Notes: generated by a model from the letters alone, not told the origin. 64,000 nt of DNA from Curtobacterium sp. L6-1 (GCF_018885305.1 NZ_CP076544.1:1054001-1118000); one strand, 5' to 3'; positions 1 through 8,676 are shown, numbered from the stretch's first letter. A program made the numbers and translations.

Positions 1-279
1 GAGCACGAAGGTGAGGAGCCGGTTGCCGAACTCGATGACGCCGTGGATGCCCATCTCGGGCGTCGACACGAGGGAGTCCGACGTGCACTTCGGCCAGGTC
101 GGGCAGCCCAGGCCCGAGGCCGTGAGCCGGACGAGGCCGCCGGTGCCGATGAGGACCACCTCGACCACGAACGACGCCCACGCGAGGACGACGACACGAC
201 GGTCGACGGTCCGGGGGAGCGACCACCAGGAGGCCGAGGTCGGGGTGTCCTGCTCGACGGATGGTGCGACGCGAGTCAC
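1..279 (-). CDS. ctaA: Heme A synthase CtaA/COX15, N-terminal part (cut by window edge)
   Basis: This encodes the first 93 residues of a CtaA/COX15 heme A synthase; the rest lies before base 1. CtaA oxidises the C8 methyl of heme O in the membrane to make heme A for aa3-type cytochrome oxidase. The translation shows a first membrane segment (VVVLAWASFVVEVVLIGTGG) followed by GGLVRLTASGLGCPTWPKC, the hallmark loop of the family with its CxxxxxxC-type cysteine pair, and then HGVIEFGNRLLTFVL, carrying the heme-ligand region. The GTG at 279 is chosen because AGGAAGG lies about ten bases upstream. It is divergent from sufB with about 250 bases between. A SURF1 oxidase-assembly gene lies 7 kb away. 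Confidence 0.88.
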   Translation of the reverse strand, partial: MTRVAPSVEQDTPTSASWWSLPRTVDRRVVVLAWASFVVEVVLIGTGGLVRLTASGLGCPTWPKCTSDSLVSTPEMGIHGVIEFGNRLLTFVL

Positions 280-468
280 GAGGGTGGTGCCTTCCTGTTG
301 TTCCGGGCCCTGGACCTGTAGGATTCGAGGGTTCAGCAGCAGTCAAGTCTAGGCAGGCGCCGGCTCCGAATGGGCCGAGATCGCCGCCCGATGCCGGGAC
401 TGCGTGGAAGCATCGACGTTGCGAGGCAGCAACACCCGGTCCCGTCGTGTCGGCGGTCCGCGGTGGAA

Positions 469-483
469 TGGTGTCCGACACCA
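469..483. promoter_or_regulatory. Perfect 7-1-7 dyad upstream of sufB, candidate operator
   Basis: TGGTGTC-C-GACACCA is a perfect inverted repeat that ends 46 bases before the sufB start codon. It sits where a repressor of the suf operon would bind. It does not match an operator I recognise; which regulator uses it is unknown. No regulator gene is adjacent. Confidence 0.4.
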
Positions 484-529
484 CGGGGTTGTCCCGGAGA
501 CGCTGTTGCGAGAAGGAAACGAGGAGACC

Positions 530-1948
530 ATGTCCGACGTGCTCATCGACCGTCCAGAACTCGAAGGGCTCGGCCAGTACGAATTCGGCTGGGCCGACTC
601 CGACGCTGCGGGTGCCTCTGCGCGCCGTGGTCTCTCGGAGGAGGTCGTCACCGACATCTCCGAGCGGAAGAACGAACCGGAGTGGATGCGCTCGACCCGG
701 CTGAAGGCGCTCAAGACCTTCGACCGCAAGCCGATGCCGTCCTGGGGTGCCGACCTGTCGGACATCGACTTCGACAACATCAAGTACTTCGTGAAGTCGA
801 CGGAGAACCAGGCCGAGTCGTGGGAGGACCTCCCCGAGGACATCCGCAAGACGTACGAGCGCCTGGGCATCCCCGAGGCCGAGCGTCAGCGTCTCGTCGC
901 CGGCGTCGCCGCGCAGTACGAGTCCGAGGTCGTCTACCACCAGATCCGCGAGGACCTGGAGCAGCAGGGCGTCATCTTCATGGACACGGACACGGCGCTG
1001 CGCGAGCACCCCGAGCTGTTCCAGGAGTACTTCGGCACCGTGATCCCCGCCGGCGACAACAAGTTCGCCGCGCTGAACACGGCGGTCTGGTCGGGCGGCT
1101 CGTTCGTCTACGTCCCGAAGGGCGTCCACGTCGAGATCCCGCTGCAGGCCTACTTCCGCATCAACACCGAGAACATGGGCCAGTTCGAGCGGACGCTGAT
1201 CATCGCGGACGAGGACTCCTACATCCACTACATCGAGGGCTGCACGGCCCCGATCTACAAGTCGGACTCCCTGCACTCGGCCGTCGTCGAGATCATCGTG
1301 AAGAAGAACGCCCGCGTGCGCTACACGACGATCCAGAACTGGTCGAACAACGTCTACAACCTCGTGACCAAGCGTGCGATCGCACACGAGGGCGCGACGA
1401 TGGAGTGGATCGACGGCAACATCGGCTCGAAGGTGACGATGAAGTACCCGTCGATCTACCTCGCCGGTGAGCACGCGAAGGGCGAGACCCTCTCGGTCGC
1501 CTTCGCCGGTCCGGGTCAGCACCAGGACGCCGGCGCGAAGATGATCCACATGGCGCCGTACACGACGTCCTCGATCGTCTCGAAGTCCATCGCCCGCGGC
1601 GGCGGTCGCGCCGGGTACCGCGGCGAGGTCCGCGTCGACCCGGCCGCGCACCACTCGGCCAACACGGTCCGCTGTGACGCCCTGCTCGTCGACACGATGT
1701 CGCGCAGCGACACCTACCCGGCGATCGACATCCGCATCGACGACGTCCAGCTCGGCCACGAGGCCACCGTCTCCCGCGTGAGCGAGGAGCAGCTGTTCTA
1801 CCTCATGTCCCGCGGCATGCCGGAGGACGAGGCCATGGCGATGATCGTGCGCGGGTTCATCGAGCCGATCGCCCGCGAGCTCCCGATGGAGTACGCACTC
1901 GAACTCAACAAGCTCATCGAGATGAGCATGGAAGGATCCGTCGGCTAG
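530..1948 (+). CDS. sufB: Fe-S cluster assembly protein SufB
   Basis: SufB is a scaffold subunit of the SufBCD complex, on which iron-sulfur clusters are built in the cytoplasm. The 472-residue product has the expected length and family motifs: the N-terminal helical part, the right-handed beta-helix core ([20 protein letters not shown]), and the C-terminal signature region with [26 protein letters not shown] and [11 protein letters not shown]. The ATG at 530 is preceded by GAGGAG at 521-526; a longer in-frame start at 404 has no comparable site. sufD begins on the base after the stop codon, so the genes are translationally coupled. This is the first gene of a five-gene suf operon, and the regulator gene sufR that often precedes sufB in actinobacteria is absent here. 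Confidence 0.95.
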   Translation: MSDVLIDRPELEGLGQYEFGWADSDAAGASARRGLSEEVVTDISERKNEPEWMRSTRLKALKTFDRKPMPSWGADLSDIDFDNIKYFVKSTENQAESWEDLPEDIRKTYERLGIPEAERQRLVAGVAAQYESEVVYHQIREDLEQQGVIFMDTDTALREHPELFQEYFGTVIPAGDNKFAALNTAVWSGGSFVYVPKGVHVEIPLQAYFRINTENMGQFERTLIIADEDSYIHYIEGCTAPIYKSDSLHSAVVEIIVKKNARVRYTTIQNWSNNVYNLVTKRAIAHEGATMEWIDGNIGSKVTMKYPSIYLAGEHAKGETLSVAFAGPGQHQDAGAKMIHMAPYTTSSIVSKSIARGGGRAGYRGEVRVDPAAHHSANTVRCDALLVDTMSRSDTYPAIDIRIDDVQLGHEATVSRVSEEQLFYLMSRGMPEDEAMAMIVRGFIEPIARELPMEYALELNKLIEMSMEGSVG

Positions 1949-3226
1949 ATGTCCAGCACCACCCCTCCTCCCCACATCGACCAGCCGACGGAGCCCGCGA
2001 GCACGCTCGCCGCGGGCGGCACGGACCAGCACGGCGCGCGCGCGCACTCCGACGGCGGTTGGGACTCCAAGGTCCCGGTTCAGACCCGCTCCGAGCGGTT
2101 CCGGTCCGGCGACCTCGAGGCGTTCCCCGCGGTCACCGGCCGAGAGGTCAACTGGAAGTTCGCGCCCCTCGAGAAGATCAAGCCGCTGCTCGACGGCGCC
2201 CTCGACGGCTCGGCGTACCCGTTCCTGGCGACGCAGTCCTCGGGCGCGGACGTCGAGTGGGGTCGCAGTGACGACCCTCGCGTCGGCGGGGCCGGTCTGC
2301 CGGAGGACCGCGCGGCCGCGGCTGCCTGGAGTGCGCGTGACGCCGTCCTGGCGATCACCCTGAAGGGCACCGACGAGCACGAGTTCATCACGGTGACGCG
2401 CTCCGACTTCGGTCGGCAGCCCCGAGCGGCGCACACGGTCATCACCGCCGAGCCGCACGCGCAGGGCATCGTCGTGATCGACAACCGCGGGTCCGCGCTC
2501 CTCAGCGAGAACGTCGAGGTCGTCGTCCGCGACGGCGCCCGCCTCACCGTCGTGACGGTGCAGGACTGGGACGACGACGCGGTCCACGTGTCCACGCACT
2601 TCGCCGAGGTGGGCCGCGACGCCTTCCTCAAGCACGTGGTCGTCTCGCTCGGCGGCGACGTCATCCGGGTCAACCCGTCCACGCACCTCGGTGCCCAGGG
2701 CGGCGACGTCGAGATGTACGGCGTGTACTTCGCCGACGCCGGTCAGTACATCGAGCAGCAGGTGTACGTCGACCACGACGCCCCGAACACCCGCAGCCGC
2801 GTCAACTACAAGGGCGCACTGCAGGGCGACGGCGCACACACCGTGTGGATCGGCGACGTCCTCATCGGCCGCTCGGCGCCCGGTACGGACTCCTACGAGC
2901 AGAACCGCAACCTGGTGCTGACCGACGGCACCCGTGCGGACAGCATCCCGAACCTCGAGATCGAGACGGGCGACATCGAGGGTGCCGGCCACGCCAGCGC
3001 CACCGGTCGCTTCGACGACGAGCAGCTGTTCTACCTGCAGGCCCGCGGCATCCCCGAGGAGGAGGCCCGTCGCCTCGTCGTCCTCGGGTTCCTGGTCGAG
3101 GTGATCCAGAAGATCGGGGCGCCCGAGCTCGAGGAGCGGCTCATCGCCGCGGTCGAGCAGGAACTGCTCGAGGGGCGGACCGTCCTCGCTGCACCGGCCG
3201 AGGGCACCACCGAGGTGCACGCCTGA
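1949..3226 (+). CDS. sufD: Fe-S cluster assembly protein SufD
   Basis: SufD is the paralogous partner of SufB in the SufBC2D scaffold and is needed for iron acquisition during cluster assembly. The product is 425 residues. It has an extended, variable N terminus followed by the beta-helix core (VTVQDWDDDAVHVSTHFAEVG) and the shared C-terminal SufB/D signature with the conserved ARGIPEEEAR segment. The ATG directly abuts the sufB stop (TAGATG), so translation is coupled. Its stop overlaps the next start codon by one base. The assignment to SufD rather than a second SufB rests on position and on the shorter, more divergent sequence. Confidence 0.94.
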   Translation: MSSTTPPPHIDQPTEPASTLAAGGTDQHGARAHSDGGWDSKVPVQTRSERFRSGDLEAFPAVTGREVNWKFAPLEKIKPLLDGALDGSAYPFLATQSSGADVEWGRSDDPRVGGAGLPEDRAAAAAWSARDAVLAITLKGTDEHEFITVTRSDFGRQPRAAHTVITAEPHAQGIVVIDNRGSALLSENVEVVVRDGARLTVVTVQDWDDDAVHVSTHFAEVGRDAFLKHVVVSLGGDVIRVNPSTHLGAQGGDVEMYGVYFADAGQYIEQQVYVDHDAPNTRSRVNYKGALQGDGAHTVWIGDVLIGRSAPGTDSYEQNRNLVLTDGTRADSIPNLEIETGDIEGAGHASATGRFDDEQLFYLQARGIPEEEARRLVVLGFLVEVIQKIGAPELEERLIAAVEQELLEGRTVLAAPAEGTTEVHA

Positions 3227-3552
3227 TGGCCGAGAAGGTCTGCGCCGAGGGCGACATCGCGGTCGACAGCCCGATGCGCGTGGTCGTCGACGGCACCGCG
3301 GTCGCGATCGTGAAGGACTCGGCGGGGACGGTGCACGCCATCGGCGACACCTGCACCCACGGCGAGATCTCGCTGTCCGAGGGCTTCGTCGAGGGCGACT
3401 CCCTCGAGTGCTGGGCCCACGGCTCGCAGTTCTCGCTCATCACCGGGAAGCCGGCGAACTTCCCGGCCTACGAACCTGTGCCGGTCTTCCGGGTCGAGGT
3501 CCGTGACGGCGACGTCTACGTCGACGTGCACGACCCGGTCCCCGTCGACTGA
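3226..3552 (+). CDS. Rieske-type [2Fe-2S] ferredoxin in the suf operon
   Basis: This is a 108-residue small Rieske protein of the non-heme dioxygenase ferredoxin type. The cluster ligands are visible as Cys43-Thr-His45 and Cys62-Trp-Ala-His65, spaced as CxH-x16-CxxH. It is soluble, with no membrane anchor. It overlaps sufD by one base (TGATG) and is followed by sufC after a 56-base gap. The operon position suggests electron delivery during cluster assembly, or a simple client or sensor protein. That role is inferred; the family also serves aromatic dioxygenases, but no dioxygenase gene is near. A gene in this position is something I recall from other actinobacterial suf operons. Confidence 0.9.
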   Translation: MAEKVCAEGDIAVDSPMRVVVDGTAVAIVKDSAGTVHAIGDTCTHGEISLSEGFVEGDSLECWAHGSQFSLITGKPANFPAYEPVPVFRVEVRDGDVYVDVHDPVPVD

Positions 3553-3608
3553 CCCCTCCACTTCTTCCGCGGCTGACGCCGCATCACAGCCACGACCGAA
3601 GGAACGCA

Positions 3609-4379
3609 ATGTCCACTCTCGAAATCCGCGACCTGCAGGTCTCGATCGACACCGACCAGGGTGTCAAGGAGATCCTCAAGGGCGTCGACCTAACGATCAA
3701 CGAGGGCGAGATCCACGCGATCATGGGCCCGAACGGGTCGGGCAAGTCCACCCTCGCGTACACGATCGCCGGGCATCCGCGCTACCACGTGACCGGTGGC
3801 TCGATCACCCTCGACGGCGTCGACGTCCTCTCGATGAGCGTCGACGAGCGTGCCCGCGCCGGCATGTTCCTCGCGATGCAGTACCCGGTCGAGATCCCGG
3901 GCGTCACGGTGTCGAACTTCCTACGCACCGCCAAGACCGCGATCGACGGCGAGGCGCCGGCGCTCCGCGGCTGGGTCAAGGACCTCCGCACCTCGATGGC
4001 CGACCTCAAGATGGACCCGTCTTTCGCCGAGCGCAACGTGAACGAGGGCTTCTCGGGTGGCGAGAAGAAGCGCCACGAGATCATGCAGCTCGAGCTCCTC
4101 AAGCCGAAGTTCGCGGTCCTCGACGAGACCGACTCCGGCCTCGACGTCGACGCGCTGAAGATCGTGTCCGAGGGCGTCAACCGTGCCAAGGCATCGACCG
4201 GCCTCGGTGTGCTGCTCATCACGCACTACACGCGCATCCTCCGCTACATCACGCCGGACTTCGTGCACGTGTTCGTCGCGGGCAAGGTCGCCGAGCAGGG
4301 TGGGCCCGAGCTGGCCGAGCGCCTCGAGAACGAGGGCTACGACCGCTACGTGCAGGCCGCTGCCGCCTCGGCGGAGTGA
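3609..4379 (+). CDS. sufC: SUF system ATPase SufC
   Basis: SufC is the ABC-type ATPase that drives conformational change in the SufBC2D scaffold; it is cytoplasmic and not a transporter. The 256-residue product has Walker [10 protein letters not shown] at residues 40-48, the family-specific signature [13 protein letters not shown] near 148-160, Walker B and D-loop [17 protein letters not shown] from about 166, and the H-switch THYTR. The sequence AAGGAACGCA just before the ATG provides the ribosome binding site. It sits after the Rieske gene and two bases before sufT. All SufC landmarks are intact. Confidence 0.96.
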   Translation: MSTLEIRDLQVSIDTDQGVKEILKGVDLTINEGEIHAIMGPNGSGKSTLAYTIAGHPRYHVTGGSITLDGVDVLSMSVDERARAGMFLAMQYPVEIPGVTVSNFLRTAKTAIDGEAPALRGWVKDLRTSMADLKMDPSFAERNVNEGFSGGEKKRHEIMQLELLKPKFAVLDETDSGLDVDALKIVSEGVNRAKASTGLGVLLITHYTRILRYITPDFVHVFVAGKVAEQGGPELAERLENEGYDRYVQAAAASAE

Positions 4380-4381
4380 CG

Positions 4382-4711
4382 ATGATCACCACACTCGCCC
4401 CCGAGAAGTTCGACGAGGTCGTCGAGGGCCTGAAGGAGGTCCAGGACCCGGAACTCGGCGTGAACATCGTCGACCTCGGGCTCATCTACGACCTGGCCTG
4501 GGACGACGAAGCGAGCGCGCTCATCATCAGCATGACGCTGACGAGTGCCGGTTGCCCCCTCACCGACGTCATCGAGAACGACACCGCGAACGCCCTCGAC
4601 GGCATCGTCGACGCGTTCCGGATCAACTGGGTCTGGATGCCGCCGTGGGGTCCGGACCGGATCACCGACGACGGCCGCGAGATGATGCGGGCGCTCGGCT
4701 TCTCGATCTAG
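4382..4711 (+). CDS. sufT: SufT-like metal-sulfur cluster assembly factor (DUF59/MIP18 family)
   Basis: This 109-residue DUF59 protein belongs to the family that helps mature or repair Fe-S proteins (SufT, MIP18, PaaD-like). The typical QDPELGVNIVDLGLIYDL block is at residues 21-38, and the conserved reactive cysteine is Cys58 in TSAGCPL. The C-terminal WVWMPPWGPDRIT segment is also characteristic. It starts two bases after the sufC stop, so it is the last gene of the suf operon. sufS (cysteine desulfurase) and sufU, which in many actinobacteria lie between sufC and sufT, are missing here. A strong palindromic terminator follows 14 bases after the stop. Confidence 0.9.
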   Translation: MITTLAPEKFDEVVEGLKEVQDPELGVNIVDLGLIYDLAWDDEASALIISMTLTSAGCPLTDVIENDTANALDGIVDAFRINWVWMPPWGPDRITDDGREMMRALGFSI

Positions 4712-4725
4712 ACGACGCCACACCT

Positions 4726-4765
4726 GACGGGAGGCCCGGTGCCAGCTGGCACCGGGCCTCCCGTC
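4726..4765. terminator. Perfect 40-base palindrome after the suf operon
   Basis: GACGGGAGGCCCGGTGCCAG is followed directly by its exact reverse complement. The element starts 14 bases after sufT. It belongs to a family with at least four other intergenic copies in the window, sharing GGGAGGCCC arms and, in four copies, a CCAG/CTGG centre. A rho-independent terminator role is likely although no U-tract follows. Confidence 0.75.
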
Positions 4766-4800
4766 CGTCGTGGTGGCACGAGCTGCAGTGGCACGAGCAG

Positions 4801-4884
4801 CGACGGAGGCTCCCGACGCGGCGACGGAGGCTCCCGACGCGGCGACGGAGCCGCCCGGTGCAGCGACTGAGGTCCCCGCCGTAG
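4801..4884. repeat. Degenerate 21-base tandem repeat, four copies
   Basis: Units start at 4801, 4822, 4843 and 4864. The first two are identical (CGACGGAGGCTCCCGACGCGG) and the next two are decayed. The block lies between two terminators in a gene-free interval (4766-4927). A seven-residue period would be coding-compatible, but no gene with a plausible start or context covers it. Confidence 0.6.
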
Positions 4885-4927
4885 CGGCATCCGGGCGGTC
4901 GGCATCAGCGCGTGGTGGTGCCGCAGA

Positions 4928-4967
4928 CGACGAGGGCCCCGCACCGGTCGGTGCGGGGCCCTCGTCG
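4928..4967. terminator. Hairpin terminator after bioY
   Basis: A 17-base arm (CGACGAGGGCCCCGCAC) pairs perfectly with its complement across a CGGTCG loop. It lies 15 bases beyond the bioY stop codon on the minus strand, so it most likely ends the bioY transcript. It is unrelated in sequence to the GGGAGGCCC palindromes. Confidence 0.75.
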
Positions 4968-4981
4968 AGCGCGGCTCGCTG

Positions 4982-5581
4982 TCAGCGGCGTCCGACGGCC
5001 TTCCACACGAGCGGCAGGACGCCCGCGGCGATGAGTGCCTTGGCGATCCCGCCGACGATGAACGGGTACAGCCCGGCGGCGAGCACCGACTGCAGGTCGT
5101 TCGGGGCGCCGAGCTGCCCGAGCGCGACGGCCAGGTACGGCAGGCCGGTCACGAAGGGGATCGCGCTGGCGAGCAGGAACGCCGCGGTGGCGCGGCCCAC
5201 GTGGCGGTCCCAGTTGCGTCGGGCCAGCCAGCCGACCACGCCGGCCGCGGGAATGAAGCCGATCACGTAGCCGAAGCTCGGCAGCGCCAGGGCCTGCAGG
5301 CCACCGTTCATGTCGGCGAAGAACGGCGCTCCGGCGAGGCCGGCGATCGCGTAGACGAGCATCGAGAGGACGCCGCGGCGCGCACCGAGCGTCGCGCCGA
5401 CGAGGACGACGGCGAGGGTCTGACCGGTGACCGGGACCGGCCACATCGGGACCTCGACCTGCGCGAGCACTGCCGTGAACAGCGCGCCGCCGGCGACGAG
5501 GGCCGCGTCGGTGGCGATGCCGTGCGTCCGCAGACGGTCGGCGAGGACTGCGCGGGGAGCGAACCCGGTGGCGTTCGTCAT
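4982..5581 (-). CDS. bioY: Biotin transporter substrate-binding subunit BioY
   Basis: BioY is the membrane-embedded S component of the biotin ECF transporter. The product is 199 residues with about six hydrophobic segments. It shows the family motifs EVPMWPVPVTGQTLAVVLVGA near residues 43-63, the GxxGxPFF-type loop (GLAGAPFFADMNGG), and PSFGYVIGF. The ATG at 5581 is preceded by AGGAGAATCC. No bioM/bioN ATPase or T-component genes are next to it, so it either uses a shared energising module encoded elsewhere or works alone. It is transcribed toward, and ends just before, the terminators that close the suf operon. The ABC-F gene is divergent, and I see no clear biotin-repressor site in the shared upstream region. 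Confidence 0.93.
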   Translation of the reverse strand: MTNATGFAPRAVLADRLRTHGIATDAALVAGGALFTAVLAQVEVPMWPVPVTGQTLAVVLVGATLGARRGVLSMLVYAIAGLAGAPFFADMNGGLQALALPSFGYVIGFIPAAGVVGWLARRNWDRHVGRATAAFLLASAIPFVTGLPYLAVALGQLGAPNDLQSVLAAGLYPFIVGGIAKALIAAGVLPLVWKAVGRR

Positions 5582-5695
5582 GGATTCTCCTAGAATGGAC
5601 TGCTGGTCCGTTTCGGACCATCGGTCCCGTCAGCGTAGCGGTGCACCTCCCGCACACACCGTTGTGCACATCCACCAACTGATTGGACGACCTCT

Positions 5696-7294
5696 GTGCT
5701 TGCCGTGCACGACCTCGAGATCCGCGTCGGGGCTCGCCTCCTGATGGAGAACGTGTCCTTCCGCGTCGAGCGGGGTGACAAGATCGGCCTCGTCGGCCGC
5801 AACGGCGCCGGGAAGACCACGATGACCAAGGCGCTGGCGGGGGAGGCCGCCCCGACCGACGGCAAGATCGACCGCTCCGGCGAGATCGGCTACCTGCCGC
5901 AGGACCCGCGGTCGGGCAACCCCGAGGACACCGCCCGGAAGCGCATCCTCGATGCGCGCGGCCTCGGCGAGCTCGTGGACGGCATCCGCCGCGCGACGCT
6001 CGACATGGCGAGCGATGACCCGGCCGTCGCCGAGAAGGCGATGAAGCGCTACTCCCGCCTGGACGACGAGTTCAACGCGCTCGGCGGCTACGCGGCCGAG
6101 GCCGAGGCCGCGTCGATCGCGTCGAACCTCAAGCTGCCGGACCGCATCCTCGACCAGCAGCTCAAGACCCTGTCGGGTGGGCAGCGTCGCCGCATCGAGC
6201 TGGCGCGCATCCTGTTCTCCGACGCGGACACGATGATCCTCGACGAGCCCACGAACCACCTCGACGCGGACTCGGTCGTGTGGCTGCGCGAGCACCTCAA
6301 GACCTACGCGGGCGGGGTCATCGTGATCTCCCACGACGTGGAGCTCGTCGACGAGGTCGTCAACCGCGTCTTCTACCTCGACGCGAACCGTCAGACCATC
6401 GACATCTACAACATGGGCTGGAAGCTGTACCAGCGGCAGCGCGTCGCCGACGAGGAGCGTCGCCGCAAGGAGCGGGCCGGCGCCGAGAAGAAGGCGGCGA
6501 CCCTCAAGGACCAGGCCGCTCGGTTCGGCGCGAAGGCGTCGAAGGCCGCGGCGGCGCACCAGATGGTCGCTCGCGCCGACAAGCTGCTCGCCGGACTCGA
6601 GGACGAGCGCGTCGCCGACCGGGTCGCGAAGATCCGCTTCCCCACGCCGGCTCCCTGCGGGCGTACGCCGCTCATGGCCGAGGGGCTGTCGAAGTCCTAC
6701 GGGTCCCTCGAGATCTTCGCCGGGGTCGACCTGGCGATCGACCGTGGTTCGCGCGTGGTCATCCTCGGTTTCAACGGTGCCGGCAAGACGACGCTGCTCC
6801 GCATCCTTGCGGGGGCCGACGAGCCCGACACCGGCGCGATCCAGCCGGGCCACGGCCTGCGCATCGGGTACTACGCGCAGGAGCACGAGAACATCGACGT
6901 CAACCGCACGGTGATCGAGAACATGGTCTCCGCCTCGACGGACCTCAACGAGACCGAGGCGCGCCGCGTGCTCGGCTCGTTCCTGTTTACCGGGGACGAC
7001 GGCTACAAGAAGGCCGGGGTCCTGTCGGGTGGCGAGAAGACGCGGCTGTCGCTCGCGATGATCGTGGTCTCGGGCGCGAACGTGCTGCTGCTCGACGAGC
7101 CGACGAACAACCTCGACCCCGCCTCGCGCGAGGAGATCCTCAACGCGCTGGCCGGCTTCGAGGGCGCCGTCGTCCTCGTCTCGCACGACGCCGGCGCGGT
7201 CGAGGCGCTCAACCCGGAGCGCGTGCTGCTGCTCCCGGACGGCACCGAGGACCACTGGAACAAGGAGTACGCGGAGCTCATCGAGCTCGCGTAG
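5696..7294 (+). CDS. ABC-F family ATPase (ribosome-associated)
   Basis: This 532-residue protein has two fused ABC ATPase domains and no membrane segment, the architecture of ABC-F proteins that act on the ribosome. The first Walker A (GRNGAGKTT) is at residues 34-42 and the second (GFNGAGKTT) near 358-366. Signatures LSGGQRRR and LSGGEKTR and Walker B motifs ILDEPTNHLD and LLDEPTNNLD are all present. The charged interdomain linker (DEERRRKERAGAEKKAATLKDQ) is the expected coiled-coil tower. The start is GTG at 5696. Whether it is a housekeeping translation factor or an antibiotic-protection protein cannot be decided from sequence. The gene is followed by a 48-base palindromic terminator. Confidence 0.93.
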   Translation: MLAVHDLEIRVGARLLMENVSFRVERGDKIGLVGRNGAGKTTMTKALAGEAAPTDGKIDRSGEIGYLPQDPRSGNPEDTARKRILDARGLGELVDGIRRATLDMASDDPAVAEKAMKRYSRLDDEFNALGGYAAEAEAASIASNLKLPDRILDQQLKTLSGGQRRRIELARILFSDADTMILDEPTNHLDADSVVWLREHLKTYAGGVIVISHDVELVDEVVNRVFYLDANRQTIDIYNMGWKLYQRQRVADEERRRKERAGAEKKAATLKDQAARFGAKASKAAAAHQMVARADKLLAGLEDERVADRVAKIRFPTPAPCGRTPLMAEGLSKSYGSLEIFAGVDLAIDRGSRVVILGFNGAGKTTLLRILAGADEPDTGAIQPGHGLRIGYYAQEHENIDVNRTVIENMVSASTDLNETEARRVLGSFLFTGDDGYKKAGVLSGGEKTRLSLAMIVVSGANVLLLDEPTNNLDPASREEILNALAGFEGAVVLVSHDAGAVEALNPERVLLLPDGTEDHWNKEYAELIELA

Positions 7295-7349
7295 GCGGAC
7301 ACACGGCCGGCGCACCGGTCGAGGCGACGCAGCGGTGTCGCACCGCGAC

Positions 7350-7397
7350 GACGGACGGGAGGCCCGTGGCCAGCTGGCCACGGGCCTCCCGTCCGTC
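7350..7397. terminator. Perfect 48-base palindrome between ABC-F and SURF1 genes
   Basis: GACGGACGGGAGGCCCGTGG-CCAG is followed by its exact complement. It has the same family core as the element after sufT, with GTGG/CCAC replacing GGTGCC/GGCACC symmetrically, a compensatory change that preserves the hairpin. It separates convergent genes and could terminate both. Confidence 0.75.
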
Positions 7398-7435
7398 ACG
7401 TGACGCGTGGGCGCGTCCGTCGGCCCGGTGGCGCG

Positions 7436-8404
7436 TCAGCGCCTCGACTCGAGCAGCTCGTCCTCGACCTCGTCGTCGGACTTGGGCTTCGCCTCGCGGC
7501 GGCGCTGCCGGTCGAGGGCGCGCACGCGCTCCTCGGGGTCGTCCTGGTTGAGGTTCCGGTACTCCTGCACCATGACGTAGGCGAGGAAGCCGAACCCGCC
7601 GACGGCGAAGAGGAACCACTGGATGAAGTAGCTGAGGTGCAGGCCCGTGTCCGCGCTCGGTCGGTCCCATCCGAGCGGGCGCGCGTCCGGAGGCGCCGGG
7701 GTCTCGCTGTCGAGCTGTCCGTAGGCGCCGGTCCAGATCGGGTGCCCGGCCTTCGCGGCGACGTCGTCGAGGGTCACCGACTGCACCTGGTCGGAGTCGG
7801 CCGGGTCGGTGCGGCCGGGGATCCGCGGTTCGGACTCCTGCAGACGGACGACGGCGGTGACCGAGCCGCTCGGCGGTTCCGGGATGCTGTCCGGTCGGTC
7901 CTGCCGGTTGCCCGTGGGCACCCAGCCGCGGTCGACGATGAACGCGCGGCCCTCGGCGGTCACGAGGGGGGTGAGCACCTCGAAGCCCGGCTGGCCGTTG
8001 TGCACGCGGTTGCGGACGAGGAGCTGGTGGTCGGTGTCGTACTGCCCGGTGACCTCGACACGGAGCCAGGTGAGGTCGTCGTGCCACGTGCCGGCACGGG
8101 GGAGCACGCCGTCGACCGGGAACGGTGCGTGGTCGTAGTTCGCCGCGATCTGCTCGTTCTGGCGGACGGCCTCGTTGCGGCGGTCCCACTGCCACATGCC
8201 GAACAGGGCGCAGACGATCGCGAACGCCACGGCGATGGCGAAGTACCCGAGCCACCGGCGGCTGCGGACGAAGCGCCACCCGACGGACGGGTCGTCCGGG
8301 TCGGTGGACGGACCGTCCGCGGTGGAGGTGCTGGTGCTGGCGTGACGGATCCGGGCAGCGTGTCGCCGCCCGTACCGTGATCCGGGATCGAACCCGTCCG
8401 TCAT
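7436..8404 (-). CDS. SURF1 family cytochrome oxidase assembly protein
   Basis: SURF1/Shy1 proteins help insert heme a into cytochrome c oxidase. The 322-residue product has the family topology: a first membrane segment at about residues 52-70 ending in GMWQWDRR, a long extracytoplasmic domain containing the conserved FEVLTPLV and GRAFIVDRGWVP, and a second membrane segment at about 257-279. The C-terminal tail is charged and cytoplasmic. The ATG overlaps the stop of the upstream small gene (ATGA), so translation is coupled. A function in heme-copper oxidase assembly fits with the ctaA gene at the window start. The N-terminal 40 residues are Ser/Thr/Asp-rich and probably disordered. Confidence 0.9.
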   Translation of the reverse strand: MTDGFDPGSRYGRRHAARIRHASTSTSTADGPSTDPDDPSVGWRFVRSRRWLGYFAIAVAFAIVCALFGMWQWDRRNEAVRQNEQIAANYDHAPFPVDGVLPRAGTWHDDLTWLRVEVTGQYDTDHQLLVRNRVHNGQPGFEVLTPLVTAEGRAFIVDRGWVPTGNRQDRPDSIPEPPSGSVTAVVRLQESEPRIPGRTDPADSDQVQSVTLDDVAAKAGHPIWTGAYGQLDSETPAPPDARPLGWDRPSADTGLHLSYFIQWFLFAVGGFGFLAYVMVQEYRNLNQDDPEERVRALDRQRRREAKPKSDDEVEDELLESRR

Positions 8405-8676
8405 CGCCCGTCACCCGCGACGCGGGCGGTGGTGTCGTCGAGGGCGTCGAGGTCCTCGTCGATGCCGGTCACCTGCACGGGGAACGACCGCGAGCGGAGG
8501 TAGTCGGCGAGGAAGGCGCAGTGGTCGTCGCACGCCGCCCAGATCTTGACGCGGTCGGCGGCGTGGATGCGCGGGTTGCGCCAGTTCACCCGCCACGAGG
8601 CGGTCGACGAGCACCCGGCTCGCGAGCACACGGGCGTGGCCCCGGGTTCGGTGAACAGGTCGAACGTCGCTCCCAT
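8401..8676 (-). CDS. Small cysteine-containing conserved protein (function unknown)
   Basis: This is a 91-residue protein encoded between and overlapping both neighbours: its ATG at 8676 overlaps the DUF3099 gene stop by one base, and its stop overlaps the SURF1 start. It has four cysteines in two pairs (Cys17-x4-Cys22 and Cys49-x3-Cys53) with His52, which could form a small metal site. The aromatic WRVNWRNPRIH segment sits between the pairs. I recall similar proteins in this position in related genera carrying vague names, without experimental basis that I know of. The tight coupling to SURF1 suggests a role near respiratory-chain assembly, but that is inference only. Confidence 0.8.
   Translation of the reverse strand: MGATFDLFTEPGATPVCSRAGCSSTASWRVNWRNPRIHAADRVKIWAACDDHCAFLADYLRSRSFPVQVTGIDEDLDALDDTTARVAGDGR

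Noticed and set aside
4770..5270. Plus-strand frame beginning with the 21-base repeats and running through bioY
   Set aside because: It crosses two strong terminators and the opposite strand of bioY. Only the repeat part has any periodic character.
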